Source: Fibrobacterota bacterium
GTDB lineage: Bacteria; Fibrobacterota; Fibrobacteria; UBA11236
Length of the DNA: 64,000 nucleotides
Reading direction: 5' to 3'
NCBI GenBank assembly: GCA_028287505.1
Contig: JAQBPN010000001.1
Location: 1 to 64,000, forward strand
In this document: positions 28,386-36,564 of the stretch, piece after piece
Numbering within the stretch: position 1 is the stretch's first letter
How the letters are laid out: every line of letters starts with the position of its first letter
Made by a program: the position numbers and the translations under genes
The notes under the pieces: model-generated
Told to the model about the DNA's origin: nothing
Databases searched by the model: none
What the model saw: the letters and a program-made list of their open reading frames with translations, nothing else

Positions 28386-29387
28386 TTAGAACGAGAAGGT
28401 GCTCTCAACCGCATAGTCGAACTTCTTAGGCAGAAGCTCATACTTGCCTTCGGCAAGGACCAACCAGTTGGGGCTGATCGCATAGCTCGGGCTCACGGTG
28501 ATTTCGCTGTCGTAATCATCCGTAGCGGAGTTCTTGTCATCGATACTGATGGCGCTATAGCGCAAGGTGGCGGCGACTTTATCCGTGAACTTGTAGTTGC
28601 CCATAACCAGGAAGCCGATTCCGTCGAAGTCGCCGGGGCCCCAGTTCATGAGAAGGTTGAATTCGCCTGCCGCCGTGATGGGGCCGGCCGCGTATTGGGC
28701 CCAGACATTGAGGAGGGACTGCGACTCATCGTCGCCGCCGGTGCCGGTGGTGTCATACATCTGAAAGAGGTAGGCCGCTTTTGCGGTGACGCCGGCAACC
28801 GGAGTCAGGGTGACCTGCCCCTCGAAGCCCGGAGACTTCATCACGTCGAATTCCTGGGGGTTCCACAAATCCGAGACCACGGCGCCATACAGGCCGAACA
28901 TGGGAGTGGTATAGCTCAGGTTCAATCCGTTCTGGTAATAGCCGTAGACCAGCGTTTTGGAGTAGGAATATTGGAACATGCCGGTGGGTTCAGCGGCTTC
29001 GAAGCCCGAAGAGCTGAGAAATCTACCGGCGGAAATCCCGAAGCCGCCAGCGTTGGCGTACGAAACGAACCCTTGCTCCAGATAAACCGTCGAAGAAGTA
29101 GCGGTCCCTGGGGCGGGCTGGGGCGCTCCGGGAGAACTGAAGGACGGAGTGGCGTTCACATCGGCCCGGGCGGAAATGTTGCCGAACTTGTACATGAAAT
29201 CGAGTTCGAATTGATCGAACGATGCATTCAGGGTCGCATCGCCGGAATCCGGGGAATAACCGTTCAAGGACATGTCGAGAAAACCCGACGTGGACAGATT
29301 ATCATTAATCTTGATCTCCGCGAAGGACGATGCTGCGCCTAGACCCAAGATCGCGAGCGCCAACGGTAACGTATTCGATTTCTTCAT
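28386..29387 (-). CDS. Outer-membrane beta-barrel porin 2
   Basis: A 333-residue protein. The signal peptide MKKSNTLPLALAILGLGAAS is followed by a cleavage site near SSFAE, then barrel strands (FDQFELDFMYKFGNISARAD, GYYQNGLNLSYTTPMFGLYG) and a terminal AVESTFSF with C-terminal Phe. It belongs to the same broad porin type as the gene downstream but is not a close copy. The ATG at 29387 follows GAGGAG. Substrate is inferred, from neighbours, to be a small nitrogen compound. Confidence 0.82.
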   Translation of the reverse strand: MKKSNTLPLALAILGLGAASSFAEIKINDNLSTSGFLDMSLNGYSPDSGDATLNASFDQFELDFMYKFGNISARADVNATPSFSSPGAPQPAPGTATSSTVYLEQGFVSYANAGGFGISAGRFLSSSGFEAAEPTGMFQYSYSKTLVYGYYQNGLNLSYTTPMFGLYGAVVSDLWNPQEFDVMKSPGFEGQVTLTPVAGVTAKAAYLFQMYDTTGTGGDDESQSLLNVWAQYAAGPITAAGEFNLLMNWGPGDFDGIGFLVMGNYKFTDKVAATLRYSAISIDDKNSATDDYDSEITVSPSYAISPNWLVLAEGKYELLPKKFDYAVESTFSF

Positions 29388-29754
29388 TCTTACTCCTCAT
29401 TTTTCCTTCCCGGACCGGCAAGGTTTACATGCACGGACCATACATCAATCTCCATGCCAGATTGGGACAAGCGCTTCAAATAGCCCTCTACACTCTGAAA
29501 AAGCGCTTCCAATATGATTGCAATGCAGATTGTCATTACAACCTTTTCCAAAGCAAAAAAAACCGTGGCAATTGCTGACATTTCCAGCCGCATGCGGGTT
29601 GAATTGTCACGAGCGCCGTGTTTGATGAAAGCAACCACCCGATTGGAAACGCAGCTATCAAGGCATTTGGCGAGGCGATACCGATGGGGATGTGACGGGA
29701 TGGGAAATCGCGCGATCGCGGAGGGACCGCGATCGGCGTCGAACCGGAGTGGAG
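29388..29754. other. Intergenic region upstream of porin 2
   Basis: About 370 bases before the small secreted protein gene. It holds the shared promoter-like motif at 29441-29460 and two copies of the palindrome AAGCGCTT at 29469-29476 and 29501-29508. No gene seen. Confidence 0.55.
29441..29460 (-). promoter_or_regulatory. Sigma-54-like motif upstream of porin 2 (imperfect)
   Basis: Minus strand CTGGCATGGAGATTGATGTA, differing at one base from the motif upstream of porin 1. It lies about 55 bp from the ATG, a normal promoter distance. The -12 element has GA instead of GC. Confidence 0.45.
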
Positions 29755-29991
29755 TTAGGGCAGCAAGGTCGGGAGCTGCGCGCCCAGGATGGGGTACTTG
29801 GATACGAATGCCATGCGCCAGAAACCCGGAGCGGCCGCGATTGCCCCCAGCGAGGTTCCGGACTTGGGCGGAATGCCGTTCCAGAATACCAGATAGCCTT
29901 GGGTCGAGGATGGGTGATTGGGATGGGCCATCGCGGGGGCGGCAAGGGCCAGAGGGCAAAGGATGGACAGCAGGGCGAGCGAAGTCTTCAT
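29755..29991 (-). CDS. Small secreted protein coupled to ureG
   Basis: Not recognised. It has 78 residues: a clear signal peptide (MKTSLALLSILCPLALAAPA) cut near AMA, leaving a mature chain of about 56 residues that starts HPNHPSS. The ATG lies one base past the ureG stop with AAAGGAAA at good spacing, so translation is coupled to urease maturation. A mature N-terminus beginning with His recalls the HPGH start of HupE/UreJ nickel permeases, but the transmembrane helices and the HxxxDH motif of that family are missing. A periplasmic nickel-binding peptide is possible, not shown. Confidence 0.6.
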   Translation of the reverse strand: MKTSLALLSILCPLALAAPAMAHPNHPSSTQGYLVFWNGIPPKSGTSLGAIAAAPGFWRMAFVSKYPILGAQLPTLLP

Positions 29992-29992
29992 G

Positions 29993-30793
29993 TCAATTTC
30001 CTTTCGGGAAAGAAGAGGTGGAAACGGAAATCCGTTCAGGCGGCGGTGCGGAGGCCTTCCAGGCGCGCAGGATATGCGCCGCGATTTCGGGAACCCCCAT
30101 TCCGGATTTGACCTGGGCGAACAGGAATGGGCCGTCGCCGCGCATCTTCAGGGAGTCGCGGCGCATCACCTCCAGGTCCGCGCCCACCAACGGGGCCAGA
30201 TCGGTTTTGTTGATGACGAGCAAATCGCTTTGGGTGATGCCGGGGCCGCCCTTGCGCGGAATCTTGTCGCCCCCGGACACGTCGATGACGTAGACGGTGT
30301 AGTCCGCCAGTTCCCGGCCGAAATGCGCGGCCAGATTGTCGCCTCCGCTTTCGACGAACAGGAGATCGATGCCTCCCTGGAACCGTTCCATCAGCTGTTC
30401 CAAGGCGGCCACGTTAAGGGAAACATCCTCGCGGATGGCGGCATGCGGGCACCCGCCGGTTTCCACCGCCAGGATCCGATCCGAAGTAAGGGCTTCGTTC
30501 CGGATCAGGAATTCCCCGTCTTCCCGGGTGAAAATGTCGTTGGTCACCACGCCCAGACTGTATTGATCGCGCAGGAACCGGCACAGAGCCAAGGTCAATG
30601 CCGTCTTGCCGGAACCCACCGGACCGCCGATGCCGATTGTGAAAGCCCTTTTGGAGTAATCCCGATCGGGCAGCGCCAGTTCCCGCAAACGGTATTCGCC
30701 CGGGGAATCCATGATCTCATGGGTATGGCCGTGCGGACCATGGGAATGACCATGCTCCTTTTCTTCGCCGTTGTGCACACGTAGGATTTTCAT
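29993..30793 (-). CDS. ureG: Urease accessory GTPase with His-rich N-terminus
   Basis: Hydrolyses GTP to drive nickel delivery into apo-urease. The P-loop GGPVGSGKT lies at residues 56-64, and the family motifs [30 protein letters not shown] (metal-binding CPH), [13 protein letters not shown] and [10 protein letters not shown] follow. The first 26 residues hold seven His, including [11 protein letters not shown], likely a nickel store. The 266 residues exceed the usual 200-210 because of this extension and a tail. It follows ureF by 16 bp. The locus has no ureE. Confidence 0.96.
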   Translation of the reverse strand: MKILRVHNGEEKEHGHSHGPHGHTHEIMDSPGEYRLRELALPDRDYSKRAFTIGIGGPVGSGKTALTLALCRFLRDQYSLGVVTNDIFTREDGEFLIRNEALTSDRILAVETGGCPHAAIREDVSLNVAALEQLMERFQGGIDLLFVESGGDNLAAHFGRELADYTVYVIDVSGGDKIPRKGGPGITQSDLLVINKTDLAPLVGADLEVMRRDSLKMRGDGPFLFAQVKSGMGVPEIAAHILRAWKASAPPPERISVSTSSFPKGN

Positions 30794-30809
30794 CTCTTCT
30801 CCTGGGGAT

Positions 30810-31517
30810 TCAACTTTGGAACAGCCTGGAATACAGGTGAGGATGGCTCGCCTGGGCCATGTCGATCATGGGCGCGGCCCGCATGGCCGCGGTGTGGATC
30901 CACTCGCCGCGCAGAGCGCGGTATCTTTCCCCCACGCCGATGTAGCGACGGTGCATTTTCTGGGCTTGCAGGGAGCCGAGAAGACCCAAGCGCACGGCCG
31001 CGCCCAGTTGATCGCGCAGGGCCATGTGCAGAAGCAGGCTTTGCGCGTCCACCAGGCTCACGCCTCCGGCCCGCAATGTGGCCGCGAAAACCATCAGGAA
31101 ATGCAAAGGGAGCTTCTCCTTCAGGAACCAGGATCGCACGGCCCGGATGCCGGGCAGGTCGAAAGCTTCTTCCATGGCCCGCGACCAGGCTTGGCCTTGG
31201 GACAGGCTCCCGCGGCGTTGGGAGGGCATGAACAACCAGGCATCCCATTCCAGGACAACGTTCCGGAGGCCGGGGGCCGATGCCCGGGAGGGATCCTCCG
31301 TCCGCATCCATTCCGATTGCGCAAAGGCCGAATTCAGGAACGGCAGTTCCGCGGAAGTGATCTGATCGAGATGGCAATCCAGATATTGCTGGAAATCCTC
31401 CATGCGCTTGACATACCCGAGCTTGGCCAGGCTTTCCAGTCCGTTGGAAAAAGCGAAGCCGCCCGAAGGGAAGCAGGCGTCCGCCAATTGCAACAGTTCC
31501 ATGGTTTCCAGAGTCAC
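30810..31517 (-). CDS. ureF: Urease accessory protein
   Basis: UreF activates UreG GTPase cycling inside the UreDFG complex. The conserved N-terminus [21 protein letters not shown] is unmistakable, with later [20 protein letters not shown]. The start is GTG at 31517, five to six bases after AAGGAAG; ATG at 31502 is the alternative. The 235 residues are normal. It lies 34 bp after ureC. Confidence 0.92.
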   Translation of the reverse strand: MTLETMELLQLADACFPSGGFAFSNGLESLAKLGYVKRMEDFQQYLDCHLDQITSAELPFLNSAFAQSEWMRTEDPSRASAPGLRNVVLEWDAWLFMPSQRRGSLSQGQAWSRAMEEAFDLPGIRAVRSWFLKEKLPLHFLMVFAATLRAGGVSLVDAQSLLLHMALRDQLGAAVRLGLLGSLQAQKMHRRYIGVGERYRALRGEWIHTAAMRAAPMIDMAQASHPHLYSRLFQS

Positions 31518-31551
31518 GATTTCTTCCTTGCCGGCCGGTGCCGGGATCCGT

Positions 31552-33267
31552 TCAGAACAATGAGTACAGTTGCGCCAAAGGCAGGGACGTTGCGGGCTCG
31601 CAGGAAAGGACTTCCCCATCCGCCTTGACCACATAGGTTTCCGGATCGACCTGGATATCCGGAGTCGCGGAGTTGAGGCGCATGTCCGCCTTGGAAATGT
31701 TGCGGCATCCCTCCACCGCCACCACCGTCTTGGACAGGCCGTATTGATCCCGCACGCGCCGGAGCGAAGCCTTGGACACGAAGGCCAGGGAAGTGAGCCC
31801 CACCGCGCCGCCCATGGCGCCGAACATGGGCCGCGAGTAATAAGGCTGCGGAGTGGGAATGGAGGCGTTGGGATCCCCCATTTGCGCCTGCACTATATAG
31901 CCGCCCTTGAGGATCATCTCCGGCCTGCTCCCGAAAAAAGCGGGCTTCCACAGGACCAGATCCGCCAACTTGCCGATCTCGATGCTGCCGATTTCCTTGG
32001 ACATGCCGTGGGCCACGGCGGGATTGATGGTGTACTTGGCGATGTAACGGCGCGCGCGGAAATTGTCCGCGAGCAGCCCGGATTCTTCCGGAAGGTGGCC
32101 GCGCTGGACCTTCATCTTGTGGGCGGTCTGCCAGGTGCGCGTGATGACCTCGCCCACGCGGCCCATGGCCTGGGAATCCGAGGACATCATGGAGATGGCG
32201 CCCAGATCATGGAGGATGTCTTCGGCCGCGATGGTCTCACCGCGGATGCGGCTTTCGGCGAAGGCCACGTCTTCGGGAATGTTCTTGTCGAGGTGATGGC
32301 AGACCATGAGCATGTCCAGATGCTCGGCCAGGGTATTGGTGGTGAAGGGACGGGTGGGGTTGGTGGAGGAAGGCAGCACATTGGGAAGGCTGCAGACCCT
32401 GATGATGTCCGGCGCATGCCCGCCGCCCGCGCCCTCGGTATGGAAACTGTGGATGACGCGCCCCTTGAAGGCGGCGATGGTCGCTTCCACGAACCCCGAC
32501 TCATTGAGGGTATCGGTATGGATGGCCACCTGCACGTCGTGCTCGTCAGCGATGGTGAGACAGGCGTCGATGGCGGCGGGAGTGGTGCCCCAATCTTCAT
32601 GCAGCTTGAGGCCGATGGCCCCGCCTTCGATCTGCTCCGTCAGGCCGCCCGGTTGCGAGGAGTTGCCCTTGCCCAGGAAGCCGAAGTTGAGCGGATAGGA
32701 ATCCGTGGCGCGCAACATCATTTCCAGATGCCCCGCACCGGGAGTGCAGGTGGTGGCGTTGGTACCCGTAGCAGGCCCGGTACCCCCTCCCAGCATGGTG
32801 GTGATGCCGGAGGCCAGCGCCTCCCCTATCTGCTGGGGGCAGATGAAGTGGATGTGCGAATCGATGCCGCCCGCGGTCACGATCAGGCCTTCGCCCGCGA
32901 TCACTTCCGTGGTGGGCCCTACGATCATGTCGGGATCCACTCCGGGCATGACGTGGGGATTGCCCGCCTTGCCGATGCCGCGGATGCGGCCGTCCTTGAT
33001 TCCCAGGTCGGCCTTGTAGATTCCCGTATAGTCCAATACCAAGGCGTTGGTGATGAGGAGATCCAGGGCCTCCGATTGATGGGCGCCCGAACTCTGGCCC
33101 TGGCCGTCGCGCAGCACCTTGCCGCCGCCGAACTTGCATTCCTCGCCGTAAACGGTGAAGTCCTTTTCCACCTCGATGACCAAGGCGGTATCGCCCAAAC
33201 GGACGCGGTCGCCGACGGTGGGTCCGTACATGTCCGAATACGCGCGCCTGTCGATGGAAAGACTCAT
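31552..33267 (-). CDS. ureC: Urease alpha subunit
   Basis: Catalytic subunit hydrolysing urea to ammonia and carbamate. Nickel ligands are visible: H138 and H140 in DSHIHF, the carbamylated K221 in [10 protein letters not shown], and later histidines in [10 protein letters not shown] and [12 protein letters not shown]. The flap region [20 protein letters not shown] has the general-acid histidine. The 571 residues are full length. The start overlaps the ureAB stop by four bases. Confidence 0.98.
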   Translation of the reverse strand: MSLSIDRRAYSDMYGPTVGDRVRLGDTALVIEVEKDFTVYGEECKFGGGKVLRDGQGQSSGAHQSEALDLLITNALVLDYTGIYKADLGIKDGRIRGIGKAGNPHVMPGVDPDMIVGPTTEVIAGEGLIVTAGGIDSHIHFICPQQIGEALASGITTMLGGGTGPATGTNATTCTPGAGHLEMMLRATDSYPLNFGFLGKGNSSQPGGLTEQIEGGAIGLKLHEDWGTTPAAIDACLTIADEHDVQVAIHTDTLNESGFVEATIAAFKGRVIHSFHTEGAGGGHAPDIIRVCSLPNVLPSSTNPTRPFTTNTLAEHLDMLMVCHHLDKNIPEDVAFAESRIRGETIAAEDILHDLGAISMMSSDSQAMGRVGEVITRTWQTAHKMKVQRGHLPEESGLLADNFRARRYIAKYTINPAVAHGMSKEIGSIEIGKLADLVLWKPAFFGSRPEMILKGGYIVQAQMGDPNASIPTPQPYYSRPMFGAMGGAVGLTSLAFVSKASLRRVRDQYGLSKTVVAVEGCRNISKADMRLNSATPDIQVDPETYVVKADGEVLSCEPATSLPLAQLYSLF

Positions 33268-34064
33268 GGCATTCCTTTCGCCGAATGGCCGGGATTGGGG
33301 ACGATTCCGGGATTCGAGGCGAATCCCTGATCGCGGGCGCGGGATAGGGCCGTTTCGCGGTTCTTGCCGTCCAGGGGACCCGATATCAGCCCGTTGCCGC
33401 CGAACACGATGCGCTCCCCGGCCAACGGTACCAGGCGCACCGATTTGGTTTCACCGGGTTCGAAACGCACGGCGGTACCGCTGGGAATGTCCAGGCGGAG
33501 ATCGATCGCTTTTGTCCTATCGAAGCTCAAGGAGGCGTTGGTTTCGAAGAAGGGATAATGCGAGCCCACTTGGATGGGCCTATCGCCAAGATTGGCCACT
33601 TCCATTTCCACCGCGGTCCTGTCCGCGTTGAGATGGATGGGGTCGGAACGGAGAATGTATTCCCCCGGCGAGGGATCCGAAAGGGCCGGATCGGCGAACC
33701 TTTTCTTCGGTGGTTCCAAGCCTTCCAGGCCGGAGCCGTATAAGGCCCATTCGCCTTTGTCCGTGCAGATGGGACGATGCACGGTCACCAGCTTGGTGCC
33801 GTCCGGAAACGTCCCTTCCACCTGCACTTCGTCCACCATCTCCGCCACGGCCGGCAGCACCTGGCTGCGACCGAGGATGCTTTTGCCCTTATCCATCAGC
33901 ACCGCGACGCTTTCGCCTTCGCGTATGAATTCGAGGAGCTGGGACGCGATGAGGGCCACGGCCTCCGGATAATTGAGGCGGATGCCCCGCCACAGACGCT
34001 TCTGCGCCAGGGTTCCGGCGCCGTGCAGCGCCAGCTTTTCGATGTCCTTAGGCGAGAGCCGCAA
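33264..34064 (-). CDS. ureAB: Fused urease gamma-beta subunit
   Basis: One 266-residue chain carries two subunits. Residues 1-100 are gamma ([54 protein letters not shown]). After a linker, about 130-240 are beta ([56 protein letters not shown]). The same fusion is known from Helicobacter UreA; most bacteria keep separate genes. A variable tail follows. It starts immediately after ureD and overlaps ureC. Confidence 0.95.
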   Translation of the reverse strand: MRLSPKDIEKLALHGAGTLAQKRLWRGIRLNYPEAVALIASQLLEFIREGESVAVLMDKGKSILGRSQVLPAVAEMVDEVQVEGTFPDGTKLVTVHRPICTDKGEWALYGSGLEGLEPPKKRFADPALSDPSPGEYILRSDPIHLNADRTAVEMEVANLGDRPIQVGSHYPFFETNASLSFDRTKAIDLRLDIPSGTAVRFEPGETKSVRLVPLAGERIVFGGNGLISGPLDGKNRETALSRARDQGFASNPGIVPNPGHSAKGMP

Positions 34065-34928
34065 TCACCACCTCCTGTGCCAAGGGTTGAAGCCCAACCA
34101 GGCCGCGTCCGCCAAGGCCGCGAACAGCATATCGTGCAAAGGCTGCAAGTCCCGTCTATCGCCGCCCATGGCCCGGATCATGCTGCCTTCGCCTTCCCGT
34201 TTTCCCATTCCCGCCCAGATGGCGGTAGCCGAACTTCCATCTTCGCCCTCGGCGGTCCGCTCCGTGCGGCCGGGTCCGTTCAATCCGAGTACCCGGGCTT
34301 CCAGGGAATCCGCGAGCCGGAGGGCCCGGGGTCCTATCAGATACACGCACAGAAAGGAGCGGAAGGCCCCGAAATGGCCGCACCGGAAAGGATCCTGGGA
34401 ATCCGGATCCATTCCGAAACGTTCGGCCACCACCGGCGCGCCTCCGGGCCGCGTGACCCGCAGCTCCGTGCGCAACCGGCTGAAAGCGAAGACTTCTCCC
34501 CGGGCGACGCGGCCGGGCTGCAGCCAATCGAAAAGGATCAAATCCGCTTCGGGATGCACTTCCCAGCTTTGCGTCTGCCGGTACCGGCTGCCGGCGAAGG
34601 GCACCACGGGATCCGGACAAACCACGGCCAATGCGTTTGCATGAACCGTGCCAATCGTTTCCTGCAGACACCCGCCCTTGCCTTGGCTCTTATATACCTT
34701 GGTGCTCGATTGGGTACCCAGGTACAAACGGGATCCCGGCAGGCAGTCGACCTGCATGCGCACGGTATCCCCATCCACCAGGCCGCCGCCGTAGTTGGAA
34801 ACGTAGACCTGGCAGCATCCATGCTGCGGACGCGGGTTGATGAATTTAATGGGGGGATAGCCCAGACACCGGGTCAAATGGGACGTGTCCCCATGCCGAT
34901 CCACGACAATTGAATTCCAACCCTGCAT
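34065..34928 (-). CDS. ureD: Urease accessory scaffold protein
   Basis: UreD (UreH in Helicobacter) binds apo-urease and the UreF-UreG complex. Conserved segments include VYVSNYGGGLVDGDTVRMQV, LYLGTQSSTKVYKSQG and VVPFAGSRYRQTQSWEV. The 287 residues are normal. It is the first gene of ureD-ureAB-ureC-ureF-ureG and has its own sigma-54-type promoter back to back with that of urtA. Confidence 0.93.
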   Translation of the reverse strand: MQGWNSIVVDRHGDTSHLTRCLGYPPIKFINPRPQHGCCQVYVSNYGGGLVDGDTVRMQVDCLPGSRLYLGTQSSTKVYKSQGKGGCLQETIGTVHANALAVVCPDPVVPFAGSRYRQTQSWEVHPEADLILFDWLQPGRVARGEVFAFSRLRTELRVTRPGGAPVVAERFGMDPDSQDPFRCGHFGAFRSFLCVYLIGPRALRLADSLEARVLGLNGPGRTERTAEGEDGSSATAIWAGMGKREGEGSMIRAMGGDRRDLQPLHDMLFAALADAAWLGFNPWHRRW

Positions 34929-34953
34929 CCCTGTTTTCCCTTTTCACTAACGA

Positions 34954-34969
34954 AGCAATTTTCCATCCA
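34954..34969 (-). promoter_or_regulatory. Sigma-54 type promoter of the urease operon
   Basis: The minus strand reads TGGATG-GAAAA-TTGCT. The -24 GG and -12 GC are separated by exactly ten bases, and TTGCT is consensus. It lies 26 bp upstream of the ureD start. Confidence 0.7.
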
Positions 34970-35104
34970 CTCCGAATATGGACATTTGCTTCCCACTTGG
35001 GATTTTTGTTACAAACTGTCGACCCTATAGCGCGGTTTTGTCATCCATTGTCCAACCCTAGATCCCAAATCGCGTTCTGGCAAGCATTGCGGGGGGTGGA
35101 GGCG

Positions 35105-35120
35105 TGGCACTTGAATTGCT
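35105..35120 (+). promoter_or_regulatory. Sigma-54 promoter of urtABCDE
   Basis: TGGCAC-TTGAA-TTGCT is a perfect match to the -24/-12 consensus, 50 bp upstream of the urtA start and 135 bp from the oppositely oriented ureD promoter. Transcription would need an enhancer-binding activator such as NtrC. Confidence 0.85.
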
Positions 35121-35169
35121 TTCCCCTCTTGAGTCCAACCAACCGAAACCTCGAAGAGGAGAGTCGACA

Positions 35170-36492
35170 ATGAAGCATTCGAAGAACATTTTCCATGCCG
35201 CCCGTGCGGGAATGGGAGCCCTGGCCCTTGGCTTTGCCGCGTATTCCTACGCGCCCGCCGCCGATACACCCGTTAAGGCGCAGGAGATCGTCAAGGTAGG
35301 CATTCTGCATTCCTTGAGCGGAACCATGGCCATTTCCGAAGTGTCCCTGAAGGACGTCGTGACCATGGCCGTCGAGGAAATCAACGCCAAAGGCGGCGTG
35401 AACGGCAAGAAGATCGAAACCGTAGTGGTCGATCCCGCTTCCGATTGGGATCTCTTCGCCGAAAAGGCCAAGCAACTCGTGGGCGTGGACAAGGTCGCGG
35501 TGACGTTCGGTTGCTGGACCTCCGTGTCCCGCAAATCCGTGCTGCCGGTCTTCGAAGGCGCCGACGCCCTCTTGTTCTATCCCGTGCAGTACGAAGGTGA
35601 AGAATGCTCGAAAAGCGTGTTCTACACCGGCGCCACCCCGAACCAGCAGTTGATTCCGGCCGCGGAATACCTGATGAGCAAGGACGGCGGAGAGTACAAG
35701 AAGTTCTACCTGTTGGGCACCGACTACGTGTTCCCGCGCACGGCGAACAAAATCCTGCGCGCCTTCCTGCTGGCCAAGGGCGTGCCCGCGGCCAACATCG
35801 AAGAGGAATACACTCCCTTCCATCACCAGGATTACCAGACCATCGTCGGCAAGATCAAGAAGTTCTCCGCCGGCGGCAAGGCGGCCGTCCTGTCGACCAT
35901 CAATGGCGACTCGAACGTTCCTTTCTACAAGGAGTTCGCGAACCAGGGCCTGACCTCGGCGATGTGCCCGATCATGGCCTTCTCCGTCGCCGAAGATGAA
36001 CTGCGCGCCATGGACACGAAATACCTTGTCGGTCATTTGGCCGCCTGGAACTACTACCAGTCCGTGAAGGTCCCCTCCAACCAGACCTTCGTCAAGGCCT
36101 TCAAGGCCTTCGCCAAGAAGAACAGCCTTCCCGGCGGCGACAAGCGCGTGACTGATGACCCGATGGAAGCCGCTTACATCAGCGTCAACATCTGGGCCCT
36201 GGCCGCCGCCAAGGCCGGCTCCTTCGACGTGGACAAGGTCCGCAAAGCCGCCTATGGCATGACCTTCCAAGCCCCCGGCGGCATGGTCAAGATGGATGAG
36301 CGCAACCACCACTTGCACAAGCCCGTCCTCATCGGCGAGATCAAGAAGGATGGACAGTTCAAGGTGGTCTGGAAGTCCAAAGGCCTGGTCGCTCCGGAAC
36401 CCTGGTCCATCTACACCAGCCCCGACAAAGGCTGCGATCATGTGGACCACGAAGGCACTTACACCAAGGCCGATATCAAGCCCGCAAAGTAG
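35170..36492 (+). CDS. urtA: Urea ABC transporter, substrate-binding protein
   Basis: Periplasmic urea receptor. After a signal sequence (MKHSKNIFHAARAGMGALAL) comes VGILHSLSGTMAISEVSLKD, the typical start of the Urt binding fold, then NAKGGVNGKKIE, TFGCWTSVSRKSVLPVFE and LLFYPVQYEGEE, all strongly conserved in UrtA. The 440 residues are normal. ATG 35170 follows GAGGAGAG; the frame is open further upstream without sense. It is the first and probably most expressed gene of its operon. Confidence 0.95.
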   Translation: MKHSKNIFHAARAGMGALALGFAAYSYAPAADTPVKAQEIVKVGILHSLSGTMAISEVSLKDVVTMAVEEINAKGGVNGKKIETVVVDPASDWDLFAEKAKQLVGVDKVAVTFGCWTSVSRKSVLPVFEGADALLFYPVQYEGEECSKSVFYTGATPNQQLIPAAEYLMSKDGGEYKKFYLLGTDYVFPRTANKILRAFLLAKGVPAANIEEEYTPFHHQDYQTIVGKIKKFSAGGKAAVLSTINGDSNVPFYKEFANQGLTSAMCPIMAFSVAEDELRAMDTKYLVGHLAAWNYYQSVKVPSNQTFVKAFKAFAKKNSLPGGDKRVTDDPMEAAYISVNIWALAAAKAGSFDVDKVRKAAYGMTFQAPGGMVKMDERNHHLHKPVLIGEIKKDGQFKVVWKSKGLVAPEPWSIYTSPDKGCDHVDHEGTYTKADIKPAK

Positions 36493-36510
36493 TCGAACGG
36501 TCTAAACCGC

Positions 36511-36550
36511 GGTCATCCGCCGCCCTCATTCCGGGGGAAGGTGGATGACC
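36511..36550 (+). terminator. Stem-loop between urtA and urtB (attenuator-like)
   Basis: GGTCATCC (36511-36518) pairs with GGATGACC (36543-36550) around a GC-rich loop, with no T-run. Such hairpins after a binding-protein gene often stabilise its mRNA and reduce read-through into the permease genes. Confidence 0.55.
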
Positions 36551-36564
36551 TGCAAGGGAATTGA

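Noticed and set aside
29755-29991. A nickel permease HupE/UreJ after ureG
   Set aside because: Only the mature N-terminal His pattern agrees; the transmembrane helices and conserved histidine motif are missing.
35078-35095. A second sigma-54 site upstream of urtA (TGGCAAGCATTGC)
   Set aside because: The GG and GC are eight rather than ten bases apart, which abolishes sigma-54 recognition; the perfect site is just downstream.
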